Positions 1 through 5,717 of a stretch of DNA of 6,142 bases are shown here, piece by piece. How positions within the stretch are numbered: position 1 is the first letter of the stretch; each line of letters opens with the position of its first letter. A program made the position numbers and the translations under genes. A model generated the notes under the pieces. That model was not told where the DNA came from and ran no database searches. It saw nothing but the letters and a program-made list of their open reading frames with translations. This DNA is from an uncultured Clostridia bacterium (GTDB taxonomy: Bacteria; Bacillota; Clostridia; Christensenellales; Borkfalkiaceae): positions 1 to 6,142 of the forward strand of contig CAKQSU010000079.1 in NCBI GenBank assembly GCA_934273135.1. The letters run 5' to 3'.

Positions 1-1563
1 ACCTGGAAAACCGCTGACGGAACCGAAATTAAAAGTTATCACACGGTAACAAACGATATCGTTTTATATGGTGCATTAGAGCCTTATACGTTTACGATAA
101 CATACATTACAAACGGAGGCAAACCTATAGCGACAGGCAAATATAACGTCGAAAACGACAAAGAATTGCTTGAAGCAACAAGAGAGGGGTATACTTTTAA
201 AGGTTGGTATACTTCGCCCGACCTTGCGGAAGAAAGCAAAATCGATTTGATTATTAGGAAAGGGACAAGAAACGGAAATTTAACCATTTATGCAAAATGG
301 CACGCAAATACTTATACCGTAGCGTTCGACACGGTTGTAGACGAGCAAGTTTTGCCAGAGCAACATGTCGTTTTTGATGAACCGTTTGCATTAGGAACGG
401 CTTATTCCGACGGACGTATCTTCAACGGTTGGAAAGACGAAAACGGAAGAATGTTGACAAATAGCAGTGGTAACAGCCTTTTTGCTTGGGATATTCCTAA
501 TCAGACTACGGTTTTTGCCGATTGGACTTTAATTGAATACACTATAGAGTATAAATACAAATCCCATGAATATATATCTGAGGTACAGTATCCTGAAAAC
601 CCGTCAAAATTTACGGTAGAGGACTTGCCTTTAAGACTTAACGCTGCTTTTATGAGAGGCGCAATGCACAAAGGTTGGTTCCTTGACCCGTATTGCACAA
701 GCGAAAAAATAACAAAGATTGAAAGAGTAGACAATTACGTTTTATATGCTAAATGGGCGTATTTGTTTACTTTGGAGTTTGAGCTAAACGGTGGAGTTTG
801 GGACAACGAAGTCGGTTATGAAGTTCCGTATGTTGTTTATTCCGGCGATAGATTTAAGCTTCCTACGGCGAAAAGAGATGGTTATAATAGCGGTCATTGG
901 ACTCGTGGCAAATCGGATTATGACTTTGGTGATTGGTTTACAATTCCGGAAGATGCTATTAACGAAGGTTTTAGATTTACCGCCGTATGGTCTGACCCTA
1001 ATACATACACGGTTAGATTTAATTGGAACGGCGGTAACGATGAACGAAGCGCCACGACGAGCGTAAGAATTGTGTATGATACTATCGCTCCGGAAATAAA
1101 GTTGCCGAAAAAAGCGGGATTTATCTTTGCTAAATATGCGTCGGGTGAAAAGGTACTTTATCGTACAAACGCTCAGTATGAATTGGAATGCTTGAGATTT
1201 GATTTTGCCGGAGATATAACGCTGACAGCCGAGTGGGTGTCCCCATATCCGGAATTGACATTACTTGGTAAAAACGCAAACAAATGGCAGATAAAGGTAA
1301 AAAACAATACGCACTTGAAGTTAACGTTTACGTACAACGCGAAAATGTGTTACGAAAAAGACGCTAAAGCTTGGAGCGGATTAAGCGATCAACATGACGT
1401 AACTATTGAAAGTAAAAAGGAAGCAGATATAGAGATTGCGGAAAATTGGTTTGCTACTTGCATTGTTGTTTCGGTTAAAATCGACCAAAGGTATATAACT
1501 TACGCTTATAACCTAAAAGCCGACGGTACGATAACTTGCGTAAACTGCACGGTATCTTCGTAA
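1..1563 (+). CDS. Surface-type protein with Listeria-Bacteroides (InlB B) repeats, 5' end missing
   Basis: The frame is open from the first base, so the start and any signal peptide lie upstream; 520 codons and a TAA stop are visible. The visible part is a string of about five repeats of 72-79 residues, each with the pattern Y-T-[VI]-x-[FY] ... N-G-G ... G-Y-x-F-x-G-W-Y ... L-Y-A-K-W, typical of the Flg_new / InlB B-repeat family. Approximate units are 85-300, 307-525, 535-756, 760-990 and 1000-1236, preceded by the tail of another. The last 108 residues (1237-1560) differ: a probable beta-rich C-terminal module with Trp, Tyr and three Cys near KMCYEKDAKAW and ITCVNC. No LPXTG motif, closing membrane helix or positive tail is seen, so attachment is not by sortase. 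Such proteins are usually secreted or cell-surface and often adhesive; that role is inferred. The gene is more A+T-rich than its downstream neighbours. Confidence 0.9.
   Translation, partial: TWKTADGTEIKSYHTVTNDIVLYGALEPYTFTITYITNGGKPIATGKYNVENDKELLEATREGYTFKGWYTSPDLAEESKIDLIIRKGTRNGNLTIYAKWHANTYTVAFDTVVDEQVLPEQHVVFDEPFALGTAYSDGRIFNGWKDENGRMLTNSSGNSLFAWDIPNQTTVFADWTLIEYTIEYKYKSHEYISEVQYPENPSKFTVEDLPLRLNAAFMRGAMHKGWFLDPYCTSEKITKIERVDNYVLYAKWAYLFTLEFELNGGVWDNEVGYEVPYVVYSGDRFKLPTAKRDGYNSGHWTRGKSDYDFGDWFTIPEDAINEGFRFTAVWSDPNTYTVRFNWNGGNDERSATTSVRIVYDTIAPEIKLPKKAGFIFAKYASGEKVLYRTNAQYELECLRFDFAGDITLTAEWVSPYPELTLLGKNANKWQIKVKNNTHLKLTFTYNAKMCYEKDAKAWSGLSDQHDVTIESKKEADIEIAENWFATCIVVSVKIDQRYITYAYNLKADGTITCVNCTVSS
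85..1236 (+). repeat. Five degenerate InlB-B-type protein repeats
   Basis: These are protein-level repeats of roughly 72-79 residues. Each unit begins with a YT-x-x-F/Y strand and ends in an aromatic-rich A-x-W (YAKW, FADW, YAKW, TAVW, TAEW). The G-Y-x-F-x-G-W core is clear in the first unit and drifts in later ones (GRIFNGW, AMHKGWF, GYNSGHW, GFIFAKY). The DNA of the units is not obviously near-identical, which suggests old duplications and not recent slippage. Confidence 0.8.
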
Positions 1564-1576
1564 ATAGTAAAGGACG

Positions 1577-1612
1577 TTCCGTCCGAGTGAAAGCTCGGGC
1601 GGAATAACTTTT
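1577..1612 (+). terminator. Probable terminator after the repeat protein gene
   Basis: Eleven base pairs (TTCCGTCCGAG with CTCGGGCGGAA, one G-U) enclose a 6-nt loop, TGAAAG. The hairpin starts 13 nt past the stop codon. The 3' tail is TAACTTTTGT, a short and imperfect T-tract, so efficiency may be modest. A second, weaker hairpin (1654-1677, GGAG with CTCC, then CTTTTGTTT) lies downstream and could act as back-up. Confidence 0.6.
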
Positions 1613-1732
1613 GTCAATGTAAAATTTTAGATTTTTATGTTATTTGTTGAATGTTGGAGCGTAGAAGAACACTCCGACTTTTGTTTGTAGAATTATTTTT
1701 ATTTACAGAATTGCAATCGGGTTGAAAGTTGC

Positions 1733-1761
1733 TTGCAACTTATTGTTAAAGGTGATATAAT
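1733..1761 (+). promoter_or_regulatory. Sigma-A promoter of the antiporter gene
   Basis: The -35 box is TTGCAA (1733-1738, 4 of 6), the spacer is exactly 17 bp, and the -10 box is a perfect TATAAT (1756-1761) preceded by TG at 1753-1754, giving an extended -10. Transcription should begin near 1768, leaving a leader of about 85 nt before the start codon. Confidence 0.8.
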
Positions 1762-1792
1762 ACACAAGGATTTTAGAAAACGTGTTAATAAA

Positions 1793-1845
1793 CGGGTGCG
1801 GGAAGAGTCGAACCTTAAAAAAGGCGGGTTCCGCGCGAGAAGGAG
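1793..1845 (+). promoter_or_regulatory. Structured leader RNA before the antiporter, candidate ion riboswitch
   Basis: In the 5' UTR, GTGCGG (1796-1801) pairs with CCGCGC (1831-1836) as a 6-bp helix with one G-U. Inside lies an asymmetric purine-rich stretch, GAAGAGTCG (1802-1810), and a hairpin that can form two ways: AACC (1811-1814) with GGTT (1827-1830), or CCTT with AAGG closing an AAAA loop (1813-1824). The outer helix ends four bases before AAGGAG (1840-1845), the ribosome binding site, so folding could control its access. A compact leader before a cation antiporter fits a small alkali-ion riboswitch such as the DUF1646 (Na+-I) or nhaA motifs, but I cannot confirm the consensus from memory. 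It could also be a protein-binding site or only a stabilising fold. Confidence 0.42.
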
Positions 1846-1854
1846 TTTTAACAA

Positions 1855-3177
1855 ATGGAAAATTTTAACGTAATGAATATTCTTTTGTATTGCGCGATAA
1901 TCTTAATCGCCACAAAAGCCCTCGGAATGTTTACGAGAAAGCTCGGGCTTCCGCAAGTCGTGGGGATGATTGTTGCGGGTATACTTATAGGACCGGCGAT
2001 TTTTTCGCAGTTTAATATGCCGTTCAAAGGACTTATCAACCCTACGCAGGCGGAGGACAACGTTCTTCATTCGCTCTCTCAAATAGGCGTCGTGTTTATT
2101 TTGTTTTCGAGCGGGCTGGAAACGGACTTTAAGGATTTGAAGCGCAGCGGGGCGGCGGCGACGGTCGTGGCGTGCCTCGGCGTAATAGTCCCTATCGCCT
2201 TGGGTGCGCTCGTCGCGCTTCTTTTTATGGGAGGAGTGCAAGAGGCGGCAAATTCGCAAAAACTCATGAACGCCTTGTTCGTCGGGTGCATACTTGCGGC
2301 TACGAGCGTCGGAATAACGGTGGAGACCTTGCGCGAACTCGGCAAGCTCAACACTAAGGCGGGGACTACCGTTTTGAGCGCGGCGATTATCGACGACGTT
2401 ATAGGCATTATCGCGTTAAGCATTATAACGGGCATAAACGGCGGCGGAAACATCGGCATAACGCTTTTAAAAGCAGTCGGGTTTTTCGCGTTCACGATAG
2501 GCGTCGGCGTTATCATGAGAATGCTGTTTAAGATGCTCGTAAAGTATTATCCGCACAAGAGAAGAACAAGTATTTTCGCGCTTGCGATGTGCTTTATATA
2601 TGCGTATTGCGCCGAGGAATTTTTCGATATCGCGGCGATAACGGGCGCGTATATGGCGGGGCTTATGCTCAGCGGACTCGACGATACTTCTTTCGTCGAT
2701 AAAAAAATAATCGTAAGCGGTTATATGATTTTCACGCCGATTTTCTTTGCTTATATCGGCATAAGCGCAGACTTTTCGTCCTTCACGCCGGCGGGGCTTG
2801 TGTTCGCGCTGTGCTTTGTGGCGGCGGGTATAATCGGCAAGATCTTAGGTTGCGGCGCGGCGGCGAAAGCCTTCCGTTACACCTGGAACGAAAGCTTGTC
2901 GATAGGTTGCGGAATGATTGCGCGCGGCGAAGTCGCGCTTGCCGTTTACGCGGCGGGGCGAGGGCTTATCTATCGCGGAGAAGGCGGCGAACTGCTCGGC
3001 ATAGACCCGCTTGTCGCAACCATTTGCCTTATCATAATTTCGTCTGTACTTTGCCCCATACTTTTGAAGCTTACGTTTAAAAACAACAACGATAACCACG
3101 GCGAACCGACCACCGTGCGCCCGTCGATCAGCGCGCAGGCTATCGAAAACGCCGTTCCCGAGGACGCGACAAAGTGA
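1855..3177 (+). CDS. CPA2-family cation/proton antiporter (Na+/H+ exchanger domain)
   Basis: This 440-residue, highly hydrophobic inner-membrane protein of about 12-13 helices belongs to the Na_H_Exchanger family (CPA2; NapA/KefB-like). It exchanges protons for a monovalent cation, probably Na+ or K+. Family landmarks in order are LGLPQVVGMIVAGILIGP (30-47), FSSGLETDFKDL (84-95), the unwound-helix signature AATS (148-151), the ion-binding DD pair at 180-181 in AAIIDDVIGI, ITGAYMAGL (262-270), FTPIFFAYIGISADF (293-307) and ARGEVAL (356-362). Two adjacent aspartates are typical of electrogenic NapA-type exchangers, which suggests but does not prove that mode. The tail (410-440) is short, polar and cytoplasmic; no RCK/TrkA-N domain is fused, unlike full-length KefB/KefC. 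The ATG is supported by AAGGAG nine bases upstream. It has its own promoter and structured leader and stands alone. The exact ion cannot be read from sequence. Confidence 0.93.
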   Translation: MENFNVMNILLYCAIILIATKALGMFTRKLGLPQVVGMIVAGILIGPAIFSQFNMPFKGLINPTQAEDNVLHSLSQIGVVFILFSSGLETDFKDLKRSGAAATVVACLGVIVPIALGALVALLFMGGVQEAANSQKLMNALFVGCILAATSVGITVETLRELGKLNTKAGTTVLSAAIIDDVIGIIALSIITGINGGGNIGITLLKAVGFFAFTIGVGVIMRMLFKMLVKYYPHKRRTSIFALAMCFIYAYCAEEFFDIAAITGAYMAGLMLSGLDDTSFVDKKIIVSGYMIFTPIFFAYIGISADFSSFTPAGLVFALCFVAAGIIGKILGCGAAAKAFRYTWNESLSIGCGMIARGEVALAVYAAGRGLIYRGEGGELLGIDPLVATICLIIISSVLCPILLKLTFKNNNDNHGEPTTVRPSISAQAIENAVPEDATK

Positions 3178-3484
3178 CTTTTTCGTTGAAGTTATAAAAT
3201 AAATAAGCAAATCCTCAACTCGCCGTAAGGCGAACATCACCGCGGCGGAGCCGCAACTTCACTTGCAACGCAAACATCACTGCGGGCAAAGCCGCAACTT
3301 CACTTGCGAAGCACAAAATCACTGTGGGCAAAGCCGCAACTTCACTTGCGAAGCACAACTCGCCGTATAAGGCGATTAACCGCCGATTCGGGTGTTTTTG
3401 CGGCGAGAAAAATGAAAATTCAGTGAAAATACGCTTAAACGGGGCTTTTGTCGAAAATTTACTTAAAAAATTTTGAAATATTGC
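3178..3484. other. Intergenic region with mini-hairpin array and A+T-rich stretch, no gene
   Basis: No coding signal was found on either strand. No classical terminator follows the antiporter stop; the hairpin array at 3221-3374 is the only strong structure and may end or protect the transcript. CGCCG (3381-3385) can pair with CGGCG (3401-3405) across 15 nt. From 3406 the sequence is A+T-rich, including a 7-bp A/T inverted repeat (3454-3460 with 3468-3474) just upstream of the next promoter, where it could act as an UP-like element. Confidence 0.7.
3221..3374. repeat. Tandem mini-hairpin (REP-like) array
   Basis: About eight short inverted repeats are joined by AACTTCAC / ATCAC-type linkers. 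Cores are CGCC-GTAA-GGCG (3221-3232), GCGGC-GGA-GCCGC (3242-3254), TTGC-AAC-GCAA (3263-3273), TGCGG...CCGCA (3281-3296), TGC-GAA-GCA (3305-3313), TGTGG...CCGCA (3323-3338), TGC-GAA-GCA (3347-3355) and CGCC-GTATAA-GGCG (3361-3374). At a larger scale there are three tandem units of 40-42 bp starting ATCAC at 3236, 3276 and 3318; the last two are nearly identical (one C/T change in the first hairpin). Stems are kept while their sequences vary, which suggests selection for or spread of the hairpin form. It resembles REP/BIME-type interspersed elements; the family is not identified. Confidence 0.8.
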
Positions 3485-3513
3485 TTGATAAATTTTTGAT
3501 TATCATATATAAT
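3485..3513 (+). promoter_or_regulatory. Sigma-A promoter of the acidic-protein gene
   Basis: The -35 box is TTGATA (3485-3490, 5 of 6), the spacer is 17 bp, and the -10 box is a perfect TATAAT (3508-3513). Transcription should start near 3520, giving a leader of about 75 nt in which no compelling fold was found. Confidence 0.8.
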
Positions 3514-3595
3514 AGTAGACGTATACGAGAGTATAAGGGCGTAAAAAGCTTCGTCGCATAAAACGCGGCAAATTTTTCAGCGGGGGCTTATTCTT

Positions 3596-4333
3596 ATGGA
3601 AACCGAAAACATTAAAAAGAAGTATTTCGCAACTATCGAAGAAACCGACATAGACGAGGAAGGCAGAGTTATTCTCGCCGAAGAGTCGCCTGTCGAACAG
3701 CCGGAGGAAACGGCGGAAGAAATCGAAGAAGTGGCGGAGGCGATAGAAGAGGTTACCGAGGAAGAAGAACTCGGCGAAGAAGCGCAAGAAGCGGAAGAAG
3801 AAATCGCCGCTGCGGACGCTGCCGCCGCCTTTACGGATATGGACGCGGAAGCGGTAATCGATACCGCCGCTTCAGACAAGCCTAAATACGTAAACAAGAG
3901 CTTTGCGCAAAAAATGCTCGCCGCCGACGAAGTCCTTCAGGACAGATACGACGAGCTTAAAAACTATGCGCTCCGCTATAAGAAGCTCAAAGCGAGAATA
4001 TCCAAAAAGTTCGATTCCTTCAACAAAGGCAGATTGCAATTCATCAAGCTTTCGGTTGCGGGCAAAACGCTTAAGCTTTATCTCAATATGGACATCGCTT
4101 CGACAGATCCCAAATTCCACTGCAAGGACGTGTCCGACAAAAAGACTTACGTCGCAACGCCGGTGCTTTTACGCATAAAGTCGGGCAGAGCCGTTAAGTA
4201 CGCCAAGATACTTATCGACCAATGCGCAGAGCTTTACGAGCTTAAAGAAAACAAAAAGTTCGTAGAGGTTGACGCAATCGCGCTCGTAGAAGAGGCTGTC
4301 GCGCCCAAAAAGAAAGAGGAAGCGGCGGAATAG
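3596..4333 (+). CDS. Protein of unknown function with Glu-rich N-terminus and basic C-terminal domain
   Basis: The 245-residue protein has two contrasting halves. Residues 15-75 are strongly acidic: 24 of the 50 residues 21-70 are glutamate, with almost no hydrophobic core, so this arm is probably disordered or a single charged helix. An Ala-rich linker follows (71-95). Residues 97-230 form a folded-looking alpha/beta domain with net positive charge: a Lys/Arg-rich helical segment (YDELKNYALRYKKLKARIS), then KLSVAGKTLKLYLNMD, a DVSDKKTY motif and LLRIKSGRAVKYAKILI. I have an impression of this domain recurring in Clostridia proteins but can attach no function. A short KKKEE tail ends it. No signal peptide or membrane segment is visible, so it is probably cytoplasmic. 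The ATG follows GGGGG (3582-3586), an atypical ribosome binding site nine bases upstream. The gene has its own promoter and seems monocistronic. Confidence 0.85.
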   Translation: METENIKKKYFATIEETDIDEEGRVILAEESPVEQPEETAEEIEEVAEAIEEVTEEEELGEEAQEAEEEIAAADAAAAFTDMDAEAVIDTAASDKPKYVNKSFAQKMLAADEVLQDRYDELKNYALRYKKLKARISKKFDSFNKGRLQFIKLSVAGKTLKLYLNMDIASTDPKFHCKDVSDKKTYVATPVLLRIKSGRAVKYAKILIDQCAELYELKENKKFVEVDAIALVEEAVAPKKKEEAAE

Positions 4334-4367
4334 TCTTACATATATATAATTATCGATAAATGTTTTT

Positions 4368-4397
4368 TTAAGCCGACGGCGAAAGTCGTCGGCTTAA
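4368..4397 (+). terminator. Strong hairpin after the acidic-protein gene, possible terminator
   Basis: A 13-bp stem (one G-U) is closed by a GAAA tetraloop (4381-4384), 34 nt past the stop codon. It lacks the usual 3' T-tract: TTTTTT lies on the 5' side (4363-4368) and the 3' flank is ACTATAAAG. It may therefore terminate weakly, or it may serve as a 3'-end stabiliser. On the minus strand the flank after the stem would be A-rich, so it is not a terminator in that direction either. Confidence 0.5.
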
Positions 4398-4481
4398 CTA
4401 TAAAGTAAGGGTCGGGGACAATGAATAAAACCCCTAATTTTGCAACAATTTTAAAAAGAACAAAAAATTTGCGAAAAACGC

Positions 4482-4510
4482 TTGACAAGTTTTTTTATAT
4501 ATAGTACAAT
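4482..4510 (+). promoter_or_regulatory. Strong sigma-A promoter of the rpmG-secE-nusG operon
   Basis: A perfect -35 TTGACA (4482-4487), a 17-bp spacer and a near-perfect -10 TACAAT (4505-4510), with A/T-rich DNA upstream. The start should be near 4517, which places the leader hairpin at the extreme 5' end of the transcript. A strong promoter suits a translation and secretion operon. Confidence 0.9.
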
Positions 4511-4515
4511 CAATA

Positions 4516-4545
4516 AGCACCTCTTAGGCGGGGTGTTAATTTTTT
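4516..4545 (+). promoter_or_regulatory. Leader hairpin with T-tract before rpmG (stabiliser or attenuator)
   Basis: CACCTC (4518-4523) pairs with GGGGTG (4530-4535) around a 6-nt loop and is extended by G4517-T4536 and A4516-T4537. The run AATTTTTT follows at once (4538-4545), then the ribosome binding site AGGAAGG (4546-4552). The layout is that of an intrinsic attenuator, but it lies so near the expected start that it could instead be a 5'-end stabilising hairpin. I know no named leader that it matches. Confidence 0.45.
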
Positions 4546-4562
4546 AGGAAGGCGAATGTAAC

Positions 4563-4724
4563 ATGGCTAAGGGAGTCAGAACAAGAATCACGCTTGCTTG
4601 CACCGAATGCAAACAGAGAAATTACGACGTTTACAAGAACAAAAAGAACACTCCGGACAGAATAGAACTCAATAAATATTGCCCGTTCTGCAAGAAGCAC
4701 ACCGCTCACAAAGAAACGAAGTAA
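4563..4724 (+). CDS. rpmG: 50S ribosomal protein L33
   Basis: This complete small gene encodes 53 residues, the normal length for bacterial L33, a component of the large ribosomal subunit near the E site. The start [16 protein letters not shown] and the end [16 protein letters not shown] are characteristic. Both zinc-knuckle pairs are present (C13-x-x-C16 and C40-x-x-C43), so this is the zinc-binding (C+) form; many Bacillota also carry a cysteine-free paralogue induced in zinc starvation, not visible here. The ATG has AGGAAGG ten bases upstream. An ATG-TAA start-stop pair (4556-4561) lies two bases before the true start, a curiosity of unknown meaning. It is first in the operon with secE 53 bp downstream; the tRNA-Trp gene often found in that gap in other Bacillota is absent. 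Confidence 0.97.
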   Translation: MAKGVRTRITLACTECKQRNYDVYKNKKNTPDRIELNKYCPFCKKHTAHKETK

Positions 4725-4777
4725 GCTTTTTATTTTCGCGCGGCGAAATTCTGCAATAAAAAAGCGAGGATTCAAAA

Positions 4778-5083
4778 ATGGCTAAGGATAATAAAGTCAA
4801 CGAAAAAAAGGACAAAAAGCCCAACGTATTCGTAAGAATGGGCAGATGGTTCAAGAATAAGTTTTCCGGAATGTGGTCCGAACTTAAAAAAGTTTCGTGG
4901 CCCTCTTTCGGCAAAGTCGTCAAGCAGACGGGTATGGTACTCGCGGTAGTGCTTTTCTTTCTCGTCGTCATCAGCTTGTTCGACACGGGTCTTTCCGCGC
5001 TATTGAGGCTTATAGTACCCGCCGCGTCGGATTCGAGCAGCTCGTCGAGCGCGCTCGTCGATATTCTGACGAAGATAATGTAA
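4778..5083 (+). CDS. secE: Preprotein translocase subunit SecE
   Basis: The 101-residue product is the essential small subunit of the SecYEG protein-conducting channel in the cytoplasmic membrane, where it clamps SecY. It is the short single-span form of Gram-positive bacteria: a Lys-rich cytoplasmic N-terminus (1-34), the family hallmark ELKKVSWPS (35-43) in the amphipathic helix, then one membrane helix (about 52-73, MVLAVVLFFLVVISLFDTGLS). The C-terminal tail has an unusual serine run (SDSSSSSS, 84-91) and a short hydrophobic end; such low-complexity tails vary between species. The ATG is preceded by GAGGA (4766-4770), seven bases upstream. It is co-transcribed with rpmG and nusG, a conserved arrangement, and nusG begins only 15 bp after its stop. 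Confidence 0.96.
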   Translation: MAKDNKVNEKKDKKPNVFVRMGRWFKNKFSGMWSELKKVSWPSFGKVVKQTGMVLAVVLFFLVVISLFDTGLSALLRLIVPAASDSSSSSSALVDILTKIM

Positions 5084-5098
5084 CGGTAGGAGCAGACG

Positions 5099-5641
5099 AT
5101 GGGTAATCCGGAAAATGCAAGCTGGTACGTACTGCATACGCGTTCCGGCTATGAAGCGCTCGTAAAAGCGGGGCTTGAAAAGCTTATCGAAAACAGTAAT
5201 CTTTCAGATACCATTTTCGATATTCAAATCCCGATGGAGCAGACTATCGAAGAAAAGAACGGCAAGAAGAAAGTTGTTTTGAGAAAACGTTTTCCTTGCT
5301 ATGTTTTTCTTAAAATGATATATAAGAACGACCTTTGGTTCGTTATAACCAACACGAGAGGCGTGACGGGGTTCGTCGGTCCTCAAGGTCGCCCGATGCC
5401 GCTTACGGACGAAGAGGTGCAGAGAATGCGCCTTGAAAACAAGGTTGTAAACGTAGACCTTGCCGTGGGCGATATGGTTAAAATCGTATCCGGCGCGCTC
5501 GATTCTTTTATCGGCGAGATAGAGGATTTGAACATGGAAACGCAAAAAGCCAAAGTAAAGGTTTCCGTTTTCGGCAGAGATACGACGGTAGAAATGGATT
5601 TTGTCGAACTTGTTAAGCTCGACGGAGAAGAAAAAGCGTAA
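5099..5641 (+). CDS. nusG: Transcription elongation/antitermination factor NusG
   Basis: The 180-residue product is close to the usual bacterial length (about 175-185). The NGN domain covers about residues 7-105, opening with ASWYVLHTRSGYEALV and containing RKRFPCYVFLKM and the RGVTGFVGPQGRPMPLTDEEV stretch; it binds the RNA polymerase clamp and modulates pausing and processivity. The KOW domain covers about 120-175 (VGDMVKIVSGALDSFIGEIEDLN, then VFGRDTTVEMDFVELVKL); it contacts ribosomal protein S10 or Rho. The usual GPF turn of the KOW loop reads GAL here, a mild variation. The ATG follows TAGGAG with a 6-base gap. The gene is third in the rpmG-secE-nusG unit and is followed by a small terminator-like hairpin that partly separates it from rplK. 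Confidence 0.97.
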   Translation: MGNPENASWYVLHTRSGYEALVKAGLEKLIENSNLSDTIFDIQIPMEQTIEEKNGKKKVVLRKRFPCYVFLKMIYKNDLWFVITNTRGVTGFVGPQGRPMPLTDEEVQRMRLENKVVNVDLAVGDMVKIVSGALDSFIGEIEDLNMETQKAKVKVSVFGRDTTVEMDFVELVKLDGEEKA

Positions 5642-5644
5642 AAT

Positions 5645-5664
5645 CCGACTTTTTGTCGGTTTTT
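5645..5664 (+). terminator. Small intrinsic terminator after nusG, likely partial
   Basis: CCGAC (5645-5649) pairs with GTCGG (5655-5659) around a TTTTT loop and is followed by TTTTTATT. Beyond a T-T mismatch, upstream A residues can pair with the T-tail. The stem is only 5 bp, so read-through is likely. No convincing promoter was found between it and rplK, so rplK probably depends on read-through from 4482-4510. Confidence 0.65.
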
Positions 5665-5668
5665 ATTA

Positions 5669-5717
5669 TGTGGGAGAGGCGTCAAATTTTTTTTCGAGGG
5701 CGTCTTGTTATACCACG
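5669..5717 (+). promoter_or_regulatory. L1-binding autoregulatory site in the rplK leader (23S rRNA mimic)
   Basis: GTGG (5670-5673) pairs with CCAC (5713-5716). An internal loop follows (GAG on the 5' side, TGTTATA on the 3' side), then a 7-bp helix (5677-5683 with 5699-5705, two G-U) and a U-rich loop (5684-5698). The two strands copy the L1 stalk of 23S rRNA: E. coli 23S has GUGGGAGGC and CUUGAAAUACCAC, and here the matching strands read GTGGGAGAGGC and CTTGTTATACCAC. Free L1 binds such a site and represses translation of the rplK-rplA mRNA. The fold ends six bases before the rplK ribosome binding site, as expected for translational control. rplA itself would lie downstream, outside the window. 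Confidence 0.85.

Noticed and set aside
791..1066. Alternative + strand reading frame inside the repeat protein gene
   Set aside because: It is wholly contained in the strongly supported repeat-protein frame, has no ribosome binding site and resembles no protein family.
2079..2516. Minus-strand open frame opposite the antiporter
   Set aside because: It is the complement of a hydrophobic coding region; the composition is low-complexity and there is no promoter or ribosome binding site. The + strand carries all the family motifs.
3221..3374. CRISPR array
   Set aside because: Units of 40-42 bp are almost continuous repeats with no unique spacers of constant length, and no cas genes are near.
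3520..3595. Riboswitch in the leader of the acidic-protein gene
   Set aside because: I looked for paired regions and found only short, mutually inconsistent stems; nothing resembled a known leader.
3577..3897. Minus-strand Ser/Ala-rich open frame opposite the acidic arm
   Set aside because: The Ser runs are simply the complement of the GAA/GAG-rich Glu stretch; the reverse of such a tract rarely contains stops.
4414..4434. GGGG...CCCC inverted repeat followed by TAATTTT
   Set aside because: A 4-bp stem with a 13-nt loop is too weak to call a terminator and may be chance.
4725..4765. Inverted repeat between rpmG and secE as a terminator or tRNA
   Set aside because: An imperfect stem (GCTTTTT with AAAAAAGC, inner TTCGC with GCGAA) exists, but it has no 3' T-tract, and 53 bp is too short for the tRNA-Trp often found here.
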